Program-made: the position numbers and the translations under genes
In this document: piece by piece, positions 15,935 to 23,587 of the stretch
Numbering within the stretch: position 1 is the stretch's first letter
How the letters are laid out: the number at the start of each line of letters is the position of its first letter
Notes under the pieces: model-generated
What the model was told of the DNA's origin: nothing
What the model saw: the letters and a program-made list of their open reading frames with translations, nothing else
Databases searched by the model: none
Assembly: GCA_020439745.1 (NCBI GenBank)
Contig: JAGQSC010000007.1
Coordinates: 1-34,154 of the forward strand
Length of the DNA: 34,154 nt
Direction: 5' to 3'
From: Acidobacteriota bacterium
GTDB taxonomy: Bacteria > Acidobacteriota > Holophagae > Acanthopleuribacterales > Acanthopleuribacteraceae

Positions 15935-17221
15935 CTAGGTCAGATTCCGGTAGCAAGCCAACGCACGCTTCCTAGCCCAAGCGTGATCCACCATAGGCAT
16001 GGGATATCTTTTTGTCCCCAATTCGGGCACCCATTGTTTGATGTAGGTTTGGTCAGGATCGAATTTCACGGCTTGAAGTTCCGGGTTGAAAATGCGGAAG
16101 TACGGCGCGGCATCACAGCCACAGCCGGCCACCCATTGCCAGTTGCCACAATTGGAGGCCAGTTCGAAGTCCAAGAGTTTACGTGCAAAATAGCGCTCGC
16201 CCCAACGCCAATCGATGATCAGGTCTTTGGTAAGAAAACTAGCGACTACCATACGCACACGATTGTGCATGAAGCCTGTCTGATTCAATTGACGCATGCC
16301 TGCATCCACCAACGGAAACCCGGTTGTGCCATCGCACCAACGCACAAACGCTTCTTCATCATGTTGCCAGGGGAACTGGCGAAATCGCTCCTTGAACTCC
16401 AGGTGGGTAATGGTGGGGTGGTGGTACAGATGTTGTTGGAAGAACTCGCGCCAGATGAGTTCCGCAAGGAACACATCGCTGATGTCACGGGCCAATGACA
16501 CGAGTTTTCGCGTACTGACCGTTCCAAATCGCAAATGAATGCCCAACTGGGTGGTCCCTTTGATTCCTGGCGAGTCGCGGTCTTGCGCGTAGCGAGCGAT
16601 CTGATCGGGGTCAACTTTAGCAGGAGACACGGAAATGGCGCTGCGTGAAAAACCCAGATCCGACAGGTCTTTGACCTCCCATTCTGGGGGTGAAGGATCC
16701 AGTCGGTGAAGCATGGACTCAGATGGGAACAACTCCAGTTGATGGGGCAAGGCTGCACACCAGGCTCGTTGATAGGGCGTGAAGACGCGAAAGTCGGACC
16801 CATCAGATGTCACAATATCGCCGCGTTCAAAGATGGCTTTATCTTTGAAAAGGTGTAGTTGAGCACCCATGTGTTCGAGGGCTAAGCGACAAGTTTCATC
16901 GCGTTGCATGGTGTCTGGCTCGTCATCGCGATTGGCAAACACGTCGGTGATGCCCGCCCCTTGGACCCACTTGGCCATCACCTCAACGGGATCGCCCAAG
17001 CCAACTTTGAGTCCACTACCGCGAGCGATCAAACGTTGGTCCAGCTCCTTCAATTGGTCCCAGATAAACGTGACGCGCGCATCGTCGCGATCTAAGTGAT
17101 TGAGGATGGACGGGTCAAATATGAAGACAGGCATCACCGAGTCGTGGCGGGTGAGCGCTTCAAAAAGCCCGCGGTTGTCTTCCAACCGCAGATCTCTTCG
17201 AAACCAGAATATCGCTTTCAA
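15935..17221 (-). CDS. phrB: Class I deoxyribodipyrimidine photolyase
   Basis: This is a 428-residue flavoprotein that should repair cyclobutane pyrimidine dimers using blue light. The N-terminal Rossmann region opens with AIFWFRRDLRLEDN. The FAD domain contains GTTQLGIHLRFGTVSTRKL, then ELIWREFFQQHLYHHP, WCDGTTGFPLVDAGMRQLNQ, and ASNCGNWQW, which keeps the asparagine and tryptophans expected near the flavin and in electron transfer. DAAPYFRIFNP and a Q-W-V-P-E-L ending follow, as in CPD photolyases. The start is TTG at 17221, overlapping the upstream stop as TTGA. A longer reading from 17287 would overlap by 70 bases and lacks homology. It is the second gene of a light-associated operon. Confidence 0.92.
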   Translation of the reverse strand: MKAIFWFRRDLRLEDNRGLFEALTRHDSVMPVFIFDPSILNHLDRDDARVTFIWDQLKELDQRLIARGSGLKVGLGDPVEVMAKWVQGAGITDVFANRDDEPDTMQRDETCRLALEHMGAQLHLFKDKAIFERGDIVTSDGSDFRVFTPYQRAWCAALPHQLELFPSESMLHRLDPSPPEWEVKDLSDLGFSRSAISVSPAKVDPDQIARYAQDRDSPGIKGTTQLGIHLRFGTVSTRKLVSLARDISDVFLAELIWREFFQQHLYHHPTITHLEFKERFRQFPWQHDEEAFVRWCDGTTGFPLVDAGMRQLNQTGFMHNRVRMVVASFLTKDLIIDWRWGERYFARKLLDFELASNCGNWQWVAGCGCDAAPYFRIFNPELQAVKFDPDQTYIKQWVPELGTKRYPMPMVDHAWARKRALACYRNLT

Positions 17222-18117
17222 GCCAGGAACTCTCGCATGGAAAACGCCCCCGGGTAAGGTGCCATAAACGTCTGCCGGTTCAGCCAATCCACCGGTCGCT
17301 GTTGCAGCGCCATTCGGAGCATGGAAATGGGTGCGGCAAATGGCAACCTCGCTTGTCGGTACGACTCAATCGCATCTGCAACCGCACGGCGCGCCGAGGG
17401 ATCCAATGACTTCTTAAAGAATCCCAGCGCATGGTACAGCACATTGGCCTGGCGTTTGTTGGACAAAGGTTGGGCAAGGCAAGCACGAAATCCTCTGGCA
17501 TAGTCTTGGAGCGTGTCTGCCGTGATCGGACCTTGACCGACAAGACGACCCAGTTGTCGGTACATGCGTTCATCATGGGCCATCAACTGCAGTTTGTGGT
17601 CGCGGTGGAAATCCATCAGTGCTGCAGGGCCCCGCTCCAATTGTTGTGACAGGCGATGGTGCGCAAAGACACGAGTCACAAAGCGGTCTCGAAGGCCCAA
17701 GTCGTTCAATCGGCCGTCGTCTTCCATGGGAAGATCTGGAAATGAACAGGCCACAGCGTCCGCAAATAGACCCCTACCCGTTTTGCTGTTGGGCACCCGT
17801 TCGATCCCACAACTGGGCGATTTGCGCTTCAGAATAAATCCATGTACCTCGCCAAACGAATCCATGAGGCGCTGCGACACTTGATCCATTTGACCGGTCC
17901 AGTCCTGACCGCTCTTGCTCTCCACCAGTCGCTGGTCAACCAACCGCAAGGTGGGTCGCGGCGAACCCATCCCCATCTCCATTTCTGGACATACGGGGAT
18001 CAGATCCACATGCTCCGCGAACGTTTGCGTCACCCAGCGATTGCGACAATGGCCCCCATCAAACCTGACAGGTTCCCCCAACAAACAGGCGGAAACCACC
18101 ACACGCGGTCGATCCAT
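17218..18117 (-). CDS. DUF523/DUF1722 fusion protein (TudS-like plus YbgA-like)
   Basis: This is a 299-residue two-domain protein. The N-terminal DUF523 half carries the three cysteines that bind a [4Fe-4S] cluster in thiouracil desulfurases: SACLLGEPVRFDGG (Cys11), VCPEMEMG (Cys43) and KSPSCG (Cys103). The C-terminal DUF1722 (YbgA-like) half includes FHRDHKLQLMAHDERMYRQL and KRQANVLYHALGFFK. The fused form is frequent beside photolyase genes. Desulfurase activity is known for DUF523 proteins; the role of the fused domain is not. ATG at 18117 has AGGAGGT six bases upstream. It leads the operon and is served by the promoter at 18136-18165. Confidence 0.9.
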   Translation of the reverse strand: MDRPRVVVSACLLGEPVRFDGGHCRNRWVTQTFAEHVDLIPVCPEMEMGMGSPRPTLRLVDQRLVESKSGQDWTGQMDQVSQRLMDSFGEVHGFILKRKSPSCGIERVPNSKTGRGLFADAVACSFPDLPMEDDGRLNDLGLRDRFVTRVFAHHRLSQQLERGPAALMDFHRDHKLQLMAHDERMYRQLGRLVGQGPITADTLQDYARGFRACLAQPLSNKRQANVLYHALGFFKKSLDPSARRAVADAIESYRQARLPFAAPISMLRMALQQRPVDWLNRQTFMAPYPGAFSMREFLA

Positions 18118-18135
18118 GTTGCACCTCCTACCTAC

Positions 18136-18165
18136 AACATGGCGTTTTGTTCATGTTTTGTCAAG
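18136..18165 (-). promoter_or_regulatory. Photolyase-operon promoter with CarH-type 11-bp direct repeats
   Basis: On the minus strand, TTGACA (18164-18159) is followed after 17 bases by CATGTT (18141-18136), a plausible -35/-10 pair. Two adjacent 11-mers, CTTGACAAAAC (18165-18155) and ATGAACAAAAC (18154-18144), form a tandem repeat with the shared pattern nTnnACAAAAC. This matches the nTnnACAn units described for operators of the B12-dependent photoreceptor repressor CarH. The repeats cover the -35, as expected for a repressor released by light. No CarH/LitR gene is in the window, so the regulator is inferred. Confidence 0.65.
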
Positions 18166-18184
18166 CTTTTATTTGGACAAACTA

Positions 18185-18415
18185 CTAGAGCCGGCGGTTT
18201 TGTAGGATGGCGCCCACGCTCGAGAAGGTGGAGACCAAATAAGGGACCATCACTGTGAGGCCCATTTTCAGGTACCTCGTCGGGTTCAGGTCGCCTTGCA
18301 AGATGGCGTCGCCGTGGTTGATGGCAATCAGAATCGTGCCTACGACGACCGCATAGGCAATTGCTCGACGCACGACAGATTTCGATAAGGCGGTTTCGAT
18401 CCAATCACTCTTCAT
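18185..18415 (-). CDS. nrtS: NrtS-like small membrane transporter protein
   Basis: This is a 76-residue protein with two membrane segments. The block VVGTILIAINHGDAILQGDL, then YLKMGLTVMVPYLVSTFSSV, matches the family annotated as nitrate/nitrite transporter NrtS, including N-x-G-D and V-P-Y-x-V-S-T. Assignment to transport rests on the family name only. ATG at 18415 overlaps the stop of the upstream gene as ATGA; a longer reading from 18550 is rejected because it would overlap that gene for most of its length. No other nitrate metabolism gene is nearby. Confidence 0.75.
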   Translation of the reverse strand: MKSDWIETALSKSVVRRAIAYAVVVGTILIAINHGDAILQGDLNPTRYLKMGLTVMVPYLVSTFSSVGAILQNRRL

Positions 18416-18669
18416 TTGGTCTGATAAGCCTTGATGGCAAGCAGGGCGCCCGTTTCGGCATCGATCTTCATCACCTTGTGACAGCGTTGTAACAGATCTA
18501 GACCCAACGATCCGCTGGGCCGATCGTCGTAGCTCATCAACACGATCCACAACTTGCCATCTTCACTCAGTTCGATCTCTTCCAAGTGAATCCGTTCAAA
18601 GGGATCATCGGCGAAGATCTCCTTGAAATGCCGCATAGCCGCCTGTGAAGCAGTTTTAATATCGATCAT
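18412..18669 (-). CDS. Small PepSY-like protein of unknown function
   Basis: This is an 85-residue soluble protein, MIDIKTASQAAMRHFKEIF and onward, with a beta-hairpin-like LEEIELSEDGKLWIVLMSYD and a C-terminal KVMKIDAETGALLAIKAYQ. The ending resembles the K-I-D-x-x-T-G-x-V strand of PepSY-like folds, but assignment is tentative. ATG at 18669 has GGAGGA five bases upstream. It is translationally coupled to the NrtS-like gene by a 4-base overlap. A two-gene operon is likely. Confidence 0.7.
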   Translation of the reverse strand: MIDIKTASQAAMRHFKEIFADDPFERIHLEEIELSEDGKLWIVLMSYDDRPSGSLGLDLLQRCHKVMKIDAETGALLAIKAYQTK

Positions 18670-18806
18670 GGGTTCCTCCGGTAATTGAAAGCCCAAACAC
18701 AAGGGCAACGTGACTGACGCATCCTGCCCTATCAAAACACGGATTTGGCATGGTGACCAACATGATCCAAGAGATTCTCAAACGCGGAATCCTCAAGATT
18801 TGCGGC

Positions 18807-18835
18807 TTGACAACGGTACACCCTCTTGCCATGTT
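18807..18835 (+). promoter_or_regulatory. Candidate sigma-70 promoter for the isomerase gene
   Basis: TTGACA (18807-18812), a 17-base spacer and CATGTT (18830-18835), preceded by an extended-10 TGC, form a good promoter. Transcription would begin near 18842, about 28 bases before the start codon at 18870. The same -10 hexamer CATGTT is proposed for the photolyase-operon promoter. Confidence 0.5.
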
Positions 18836-18869
18836 TGCTTCGTAAGTACCTAGGGAGTGAGGCATTCAA

Positions 18870-20438
18870 TTGATCATATTATTCATGTTCCACCTAGTCC
18901 AAGACCTAGCCGTATATGACGGCGGTACCGTGACCAGGGATGAATTAAACGTATATTTTGAAGGAGGCACCGAATTAGAGTCCAAGCCTTCAGCTGAAAA
19001 CGAGTTTCAGGCCTGGGTCACATTGATGATCGAGCGGATTGCAGCTGAGAAACTTATGGAACAACATCCTGTCGCGGTCCGGTTGATGAATTCCGCGGAG
19101 TACCAAGCCGAATGTTGGTGGCACGTCTGCGCACAACAAGTCGAAGATCAACGTCAGTCATTAAGGAAAACGTTGGAGCCCGACCCCGAACGCGTTGAAC
19201 AGAAGCGGTTAGAACTGAGCGACGCTGGCACGTACGCCATGTTTAACTTTTGCGTCATCACCCTGTTACGTGGCGGCCTCAAAGGTCTCGACGAAGCAAA
19301 AATGGCAACCCTGACCGAAACGGTCAATCAGGCGCTTGAGTCCGGGACGGACTTCGAGGAAGTTGCCAAGATGTATTCCATGGGCAGCGGCGCACAATCA
19401 GGTGGCTACCTACATATGATTCCTGCCAAATCTTTGGACGCTGAACTCACAAAAACGCTTTTCGAAATGGAAGAAGACCAGGTTGCAGGTCCCATCGAAA
19501 CAAGGACCGGCGTTCATTGGCTGAAGTTGAAAAAAGCGCACATCCCCACCTACGACCAAACGGACGTACTAGCTCGTGCGTACAACCTTGTGCTCGATGA
19601 GCAAGTCTCAGAGACCATTCAGATCCGCGCAACCGAGCTCTCTCAGTCGAACCAACAAGGCATTGACTCAATCATTCAAACCATTCGCCCTGATGTTCGA
19701 GCCCTCTTAGAGGAACGCGCATCAGCAACCAAAGGGGTTGAAAGCATGGCCAAACTCATCTGTCAGGCCGCCCTCTCGGGACATCTCGATCCGCGCAAAA
19801 CGGCGCTTTGGCCGACCAGTGAAAGAACCCTCAGTCTCAAAGCCACCCAAGAGGTGATGCAGACCCTTGTCCAAGACCGCACGAAGACCCTACCAGACGA
19901 GGTCATCAAAAACTACTATTTGGCCCACAAGCACCAATTCAAAAGACCTGAAGCACGCAAGACGACGCTTTGGTTTTTCGATAAGCAGCCAGATGCCTAC
20001 CAGCAGCAGATGTTTCTCGAATCTTTGGTGTCTGAACTGCGCGGCCTAAATTCAATAGAACGGAACGCGCGATTGGACGCACTTTCCAATCGCAAACTCG
20101 AATCCTCTTGGCGCACACAAAGAGAGCATAACCAACTCAACCCCAACATCCTCGGTGCCACGTCGGACCTACAACCAGGAAGCCTCTCCAACCCAATCTA
20201 CTGCCCGCATAGCACCAATCTGCTGGGCAATCCACCGCAATGGGCACGGGGATTTGCCATCGCAACCGTAGACGGAATCCGACCCATTGAAGCGCTTCCC
20301 TTTGAAGAAGCGATTGACCAGGTTCGTCACGCGTACATGATGGAACACCACGTGAGTCTCGCCAATGAGGCGCTTCGGGATCTTCTCAATCAGAAGCACT
20401 TCAGAATAGTGACCCTTCCCGATGCTGGGGACTTGTAA
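18870..20438 (+). CDS. Parvulin-type peptidyl-prolyl cis-trans isomerase
   Basis: This is a 522-residue protein with an N-terminal SurA-like helical region (AVYDGGTVTRDELNVYFEGG) and a parvulin domain at about residues 125-223. In it, FEEVAKMYSMGSGAQSGGYL, then a D-A-E-L-T-K-T-L-F block, GPIETRTGVHWLKLKK, carry the usual S-x-x-x-S-G-x-x-x-G-x-L and G-x-H-x-x-K-L signatures. A second, degenerate unit occupies the C-terminus (LQPGSLSNPIYC to FEEAIDQVRHAYM), so it is probably a periplasmic chaperone with one active and one inactive domain. The start is TTG at 18870 with GAGTGAGG upstream; ATG at 18885 is an alternative. The N-terminal hydrophobic stretch is short, leaving export uncertain. Confidence 0.8.
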   Translation: MIILFMFHLVQDLAVYDGGTVTRDELNVYFEGGTELESKPSAENEFQAWVTLMIERIAAEKLMEQHPVAVRLMNSAEYQAECWWHVCAQQVEDQRQSLRKTLEPDPERVEQKRLELSDAGTYAMFNFCVITLLRGGLKGLDEAKMATLTETVNQALESGTDFEEVAKMYSMGSGAQSGGYLHMIPAKSLDAELTKTLFEMEEDQVAGPIETRTGVHWLKLKKAHIPTYDQTDVLARAYNLVLDEQVSETIQIRATELSQSNQQGIDSIIQTIRPDVRALLEERASATKGVESMAKLICQAALSGHLDPRKTALWPTSERTLSLKATQEVMQTLVQDRTKTLPDEVIKNYYLAHKHQFKRPEARKTTLWFFDKQPDAYQQQMFLESLVSELRGLNSIERNARLDALSNRKLESSWRTQREHNQLNPNILGATSDLQPGSLSNPIYCPHSTNLLGNPPQWARGFAIATVDGIRPIEALPFEEAIDQVRHAYMMEHHVSLANEALRDLLNQKHFRIVTLPDAGDL

Positions 20439-20455
20439 AATATCGGCGGTTTTGT

Positions 20456-20485
20456 TTGCAGTCGCAGCGGCGGCTCGCTTAAAAT
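20456..20485 (+). promoter_or_regulatory. Weak candidate promoter before the secreted protein gene
   Basis: TTGCAG (20456-20461), 18 bases and TAAAAT (20480-20485) lie 33 bases before the start at 20518. The -35 is imperfect. The secreted protein and the overlapping sulfatase-like gene would be transcribed together. Confidence 0.35.
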
Positions 20486-20517
20486 AGGGGCGATTCTGGG
20501 CTCAATGAGGTTTCCAC

Positions 20518-21132
20518 ATGAAAAACTTGATTCCACTTTTCCTCAGCTTGATTTCAGGCTACATATTCGCTCAATGCGATGTTCAACCCAACCAGTTGGT
20601 GACCAACTGCGCCTTTGATTCTAATTTCACAGGATGGACAGCACCGGCTGGCAGAGGCATCCTAAGTCACAACAACGCGCAGGGTTCCAACGCTACGGGA
20701 TCACTGGCGTGTGTCGGACAAGCTGCCGGTGCATGGACATGGTGCCAACCGCAACAATGTATCGATGTGACGCCGAACACGATGTACGGTGCGGGATTTG
20801 ATTCTTGGTTGTTTTCACCCCCTAATGTACCTGGTTCCTATCCTCCATTTGTAGAAGTCCGCTATTTTGAGCACAGCAACAATACCTGTTCCATGTCTGT
20901 CGGCGGCTCCGGTGTCGCCACAGGTTCAGGTATGACAGTGCCCATGGGCGGCTTCGGCCAAACACAAGGCACCCTAACTTCGGGAGCCTCCACAGAGAGT
21001 ATTCTGATGGAGATCCGAATGCTGAATCAGGGTGGCAACGGCCCCAATGATGTGTTTACAGGTCTCTTTGACGACGTCTTTTTTGGCATTGGTATGACAC
21101 CCGTTGAACTGCAAAGTATGAGTGTCGAATAA
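20518..21132 (+). CDS. Secreted protein with CBM-like fold and PVEL C-terminus
   Basis: This is a 204-residue exported protein. MKNLIPLFLSLISGYIFA is a signal peptide with cleavage before QC. The mature part begins NQLVTNCAFDSNFTGWTAPA, the opening typical of carbohydrate-binding-module-like (CenC type) jelly rolls, and later has VEVRYFEHSNN and an ending FTGLFDDVFFGIGMTPVELQ then SMSVE-stop. Sugar binding is only suggested by the fold-like pattern. The tail TPVELQSMSVE matches the PVEL endings of 1745-2689 and 4432-4983. ATG has GAGG seven bases upstream. Its 3' end overlaps the next gene by 11 bases. Confidence 0.75.
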   Translation: MKNLIPLFLSLISGYIFAQCDVQPNQLVTNCAFDSNFTGWTAPAGRGILSHNNAQGSNATGSLACVGQAAGAWTWCQPQQCIDVTPNTMYGAGFDSWLFSPPNVPGSYPPFVEVRYFEHSNNTCSMSVGGSGVATGSGMTVPMGGFGQTQGTLTSGASTESILMEIRMLNQGGNGPNDVFTGLFDDVFFGIGMTPVELQSMSVE

Positions 21133-23389
21133 CGCAAGAATTCACACATATTTTTGGGCAGGCATGCTGTGTTGCATCACAGCATGCGGCCCTTCCTTAA
21201 AGCCGGACCACAAGTCAGTTGACCTGATTGAGTCTAATGGCATCGTGCAGCAACAAGTGCCCAGTTTGGTCTGGCATTTCGCCGATCGGCAAGAAGATCC
21301 AACCACGATTTGGACACCTTCAATGGCCCTTTCGGAGGCTGGGACACTACTCGTAGAGTCAGGACCGCCGACTCAGGGCGCTTTCCCAAGACCGCTGTTT
21401 GATGCCAGCCTTCTCCGTGCTGTCATCATTAGAGCCCGGGCCAGCGAACGATGTTCGATTTCAATCTCCGGCCTGAACCTTTCAATGCAGCGAATTCAAC
21501 TGGCTGAGCTAAATTTGCCAGCCTCTCGAGAGATGTTGAGCCTAAGCGTCAAAGTCGACTCCTTGGCCACATCATTCGTTAGCCAGATTGAGTTCCAAAC
21601 ACAAGACTGCTCTGTGGAAGTGGACTCGCTTCGATTCGTCTTTGATGACTCACACCCAACTAAAGTAGCTTGGCGCGACGTGGCTTTCAACGGCATTTAT
21701 CGCCATGCCATCAGAGCCCAAGACGATCCGATGCACCTTGACCTTGAGACCCACCAAGGTGACTGGCTGGATTTCGCAGTTGCATGGACAGATGACCGAA
21801 TTCCCACGTTCATCATTGAGTCCATCGACAGCCAGAACCGGGCTACACAAATTTGGCAATCGTCTCCCGCACAAGCCGACCAGTGGCACCCGTTCAAGGT
21901 GCACCTCCCGATTGGCATTGAGGCGTTGCGATTCAGAACCGAGCCCGTTGATGCCAATGCTTACTGGGCCACGCTTGCCTTAAGAAAAAAGCACAATCGA
22001 CCACAAATGCCCCTAAACGTTGTGCTGGTGATCATCGATACCTTGCGATCCGATCATTTAGGCCCCTATGGTTATGCCCGCGCTACGTCGCCCAACCTGA
22101 ACTTGCTGGCCAGCGAAGGAACGGTGTTCCTGAACACATATGCCGCATCCACTTGGACGAAGCCCTCAATTCCTTCGATTCTCACATCCGTTGAACCCCG
22201 TTTGTTGAACGGATTTGATCTTTATGGACAAGTTCCAGAGCATCTCACAACGATAGCCGAGGCCATGAAAGATGCAGGATTTGCTACTTTCAGTTCCTCA
22301 TCTGTGTCGTATTCGGGTCGTCAGAGTAATTTGGACCAAGGTGTCGACGTGATGGTGGAGCAATCGGCCTTAAATGTCGCAGCCGATTTGGCCCCAAGCA
22401 AGACGGCCCAGGCAGTCACCAACCAATTCGTGCCATGGCTTCAACAGCACGCAGATCAACCCTTCTTCGCGACACTGCACTTTATGGATCCACACTCACC
22501 GTATAAGACGTACCCGCCCCACTTGGGACTCTGGTCCCATGAAGGCTCCGAACGTGAGTTTGAAATGATGCTGCAACAAGTGGAACCCCACATCACTAAT
22601 GACGAACGAAAATATCGGCGTATGCCAGATGCTAACGAGCTGGCACAGGCCGGACTCGATCCACGTCAATTTGCGGCCTATGAAGAAAACTGGTACGACG
22701 AGTCAATACACGGAGCAGACGCCCAAATTGAACGTATTCGCAGCATTCTTCGACAACTGGAACTGGACAAACACACCATCATCGTTGTCATCAGCGACCA
22801 CGGTGAAGAGTTCCTCGACCACGGCTCCCATTTTCACGGCCACCACATCTTTGGAGAGCTTGCAAGAGTCCCTTGGGTGATCTTCGACCCGAGGCACCCT
22901 TTTGGAAAAACAATCTCTTCTGCGGTATCCCTTTTGGATGTCGCGCCCACTGTAACAAGTCTATGTGGTCTGCCCACGCCGGCCACATTTCGAGGCACCT
23001 CGCAAATGAGCGCTGTCGTATCCGGCACGGACGGGGAACGAAGCCAGCCCATCACCACAGAGCTTCAACCCAACAAGGGGAGATCAGGATCTTCGTTTCT
23101 TGCGCTGTTGGATGGAGAGTGGAAAGTCATGCGAACAACGTTGTCAACCAGCGAAACCCGTTGGACGTTATTCAACGTATTCAAAGACCCACTTGACCAA
23201 CATGATCTGGCTGATCAATATCCGACTCTGGTAAACCAACTACGCGCTAAGGTCTCTCTATGGGAAAACCACCTGGATCAGCTTGCTACTTCTTTTGAAA
23301 AAGCATCCCACCAACAGCTTATGGATCAAGGCTACAGCGAAGAAGAAATGGAACTACTTCGCAGCTTGGGGTATTTGGGTTATGAATAG
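21122..23389 (+). CDS. Lipoprotein sulfatase-like hydrolase (alkaline phosphatase superfamily)
   Basis: This is a 755-residue protein with a lipoprotein signal ending ITAC and an N-terminal beta-rich region of about 270 residues. A sulfatase-type domain follows from about residue 298. Metal-binding hallmarks are NVVLVIIDTLRSDHLGPYGY near 299-318 and VVISDHGEEFLDHGSHFHGH near 556-575. At the nucleophile site the sequence is STWTKPSIPSILTS: a threonine stands where formylglycine sulfatases have Cys or Ser, and the usual Arg is absent. A phosphoryl- or phosphonate-directed activity is therefore possible, and sulfatase activity is not assured. The start is GTG at 21122, overlapping the preceding gene; the next ATG at 21164 would cut the signal peptide. 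Confidence 0.85.
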   Translation: MSNNARIHTYFWAGMLCCITACGPSLKPDHKSVDLIESNGIVQQQVPSLVWHFADRQEDPTTIWTPSMALSEAGTLLVESGPPTQGAFPRPLFDASLLRAVIIRARASERCSISISGLNLSMQRIQLAELNLPASREMLSLSVKVDSLATSFVSQIEFQTQDCSVEVDSLRFVFDDSHPTKVAWRDVAFNGIYRHAIRAQDDPMHLDLETHQGDWLDFAVAWTDDRIPTFIIESIDSQNRATQIWQSSPAQADQWHPFKVHLPIGIEALRFRTEPVDANAYWATLALRKKHNRPQMPLNVVLVIIDTLRSDHLGPYGYARATSPNLNLLASEGTVFLNTYAASTWTKPSIPSILTSVEPRLLNGFDLYGQVPEHLTTIAEAMKDAGFATFSSSSVSYSGRQSNLDQGVDVMVEQSALNVAADLAPSKTAQAVTNQFVPWLQQHADQPFFATLHFMDPHSPYKTYPPHLGLWSHEGSEREFEMMLQQVEPHITNDERKYRRMPDANELAQAGLDPRQFAAYEENWYDESIHGADAQIERIRSILRQLELDKHTIIVVISDHGEEFLDHGSHFHGHHIFGELARVPWVIFDPRHPFGKTISSAVSLLDVAPTVTSLCGLPTPATFRGTSQMSAVVSGTDGERSQPITTELQPNKGRSGSSFLALLDGEWKVMRTTLSTSETRWTLFNVFKDPLDQHDLADQYPTLVNQLRAKVSLWENHLDQLATSFEKASHQQLMDQGYSEEEMELLRSLGYLGYE

Positions 23390-23434
23390 TCCGGTCCTCG
23401 CATTACCCACCCTAACCTAGGGGTCCTATTCCGC

Positions 23435-23470
23435 TGTTCGCAGTCGAACACAGATGTTCGAAAACGAACA
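23435..23470 (+). promoter_or_regulatory. Tandem palindromic activator sites (UAS)
   Basis: Two 16-bp palindromes, TGTTCG-CAGT-CGAACA (23435-23450) and TGTTCG-AAAA-CGAACA (23455-23470), have identical 6-base arms and centres 20 bases apart, two helical turns. They lie about 80-110 bases upstream of the sigma-54 promoter at 23546-23560. This position and spacing is typical of enhancer sites for NtrC-family activators. The operon encodes such an activator at 27969-29345. Confidence 0.8.
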
Positions 23471-23545
23471 GTCTACAACCGAACCGCAGGCAACTCAACA
23501 TGCGTAAATAACAAGGTCTAAACGTGTTGTATCGTTCCGTGATCA

Positions 23546-23560
23546 TGGCACCACATTTGC
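23546..23560 (+). promoter_or_regulatory. Sigma-54 promoter of the efflux/two-component operon
   Basis: TGGCAC (23546-23551), five bases and TTGC (23557-23560) match the -24/-12 consensus, with GG and GC exactly ten bases apart. Transcription should start near 23572. That leaves 7 bases before ATG 23579 and about 16 before ATG 23588, with GCGAGG in between, favouring the second ATG. Confidence 0.8.
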
Positions 23561-23587
23561 CCTTGCAAAGGGCGAGGTATGAAAACC

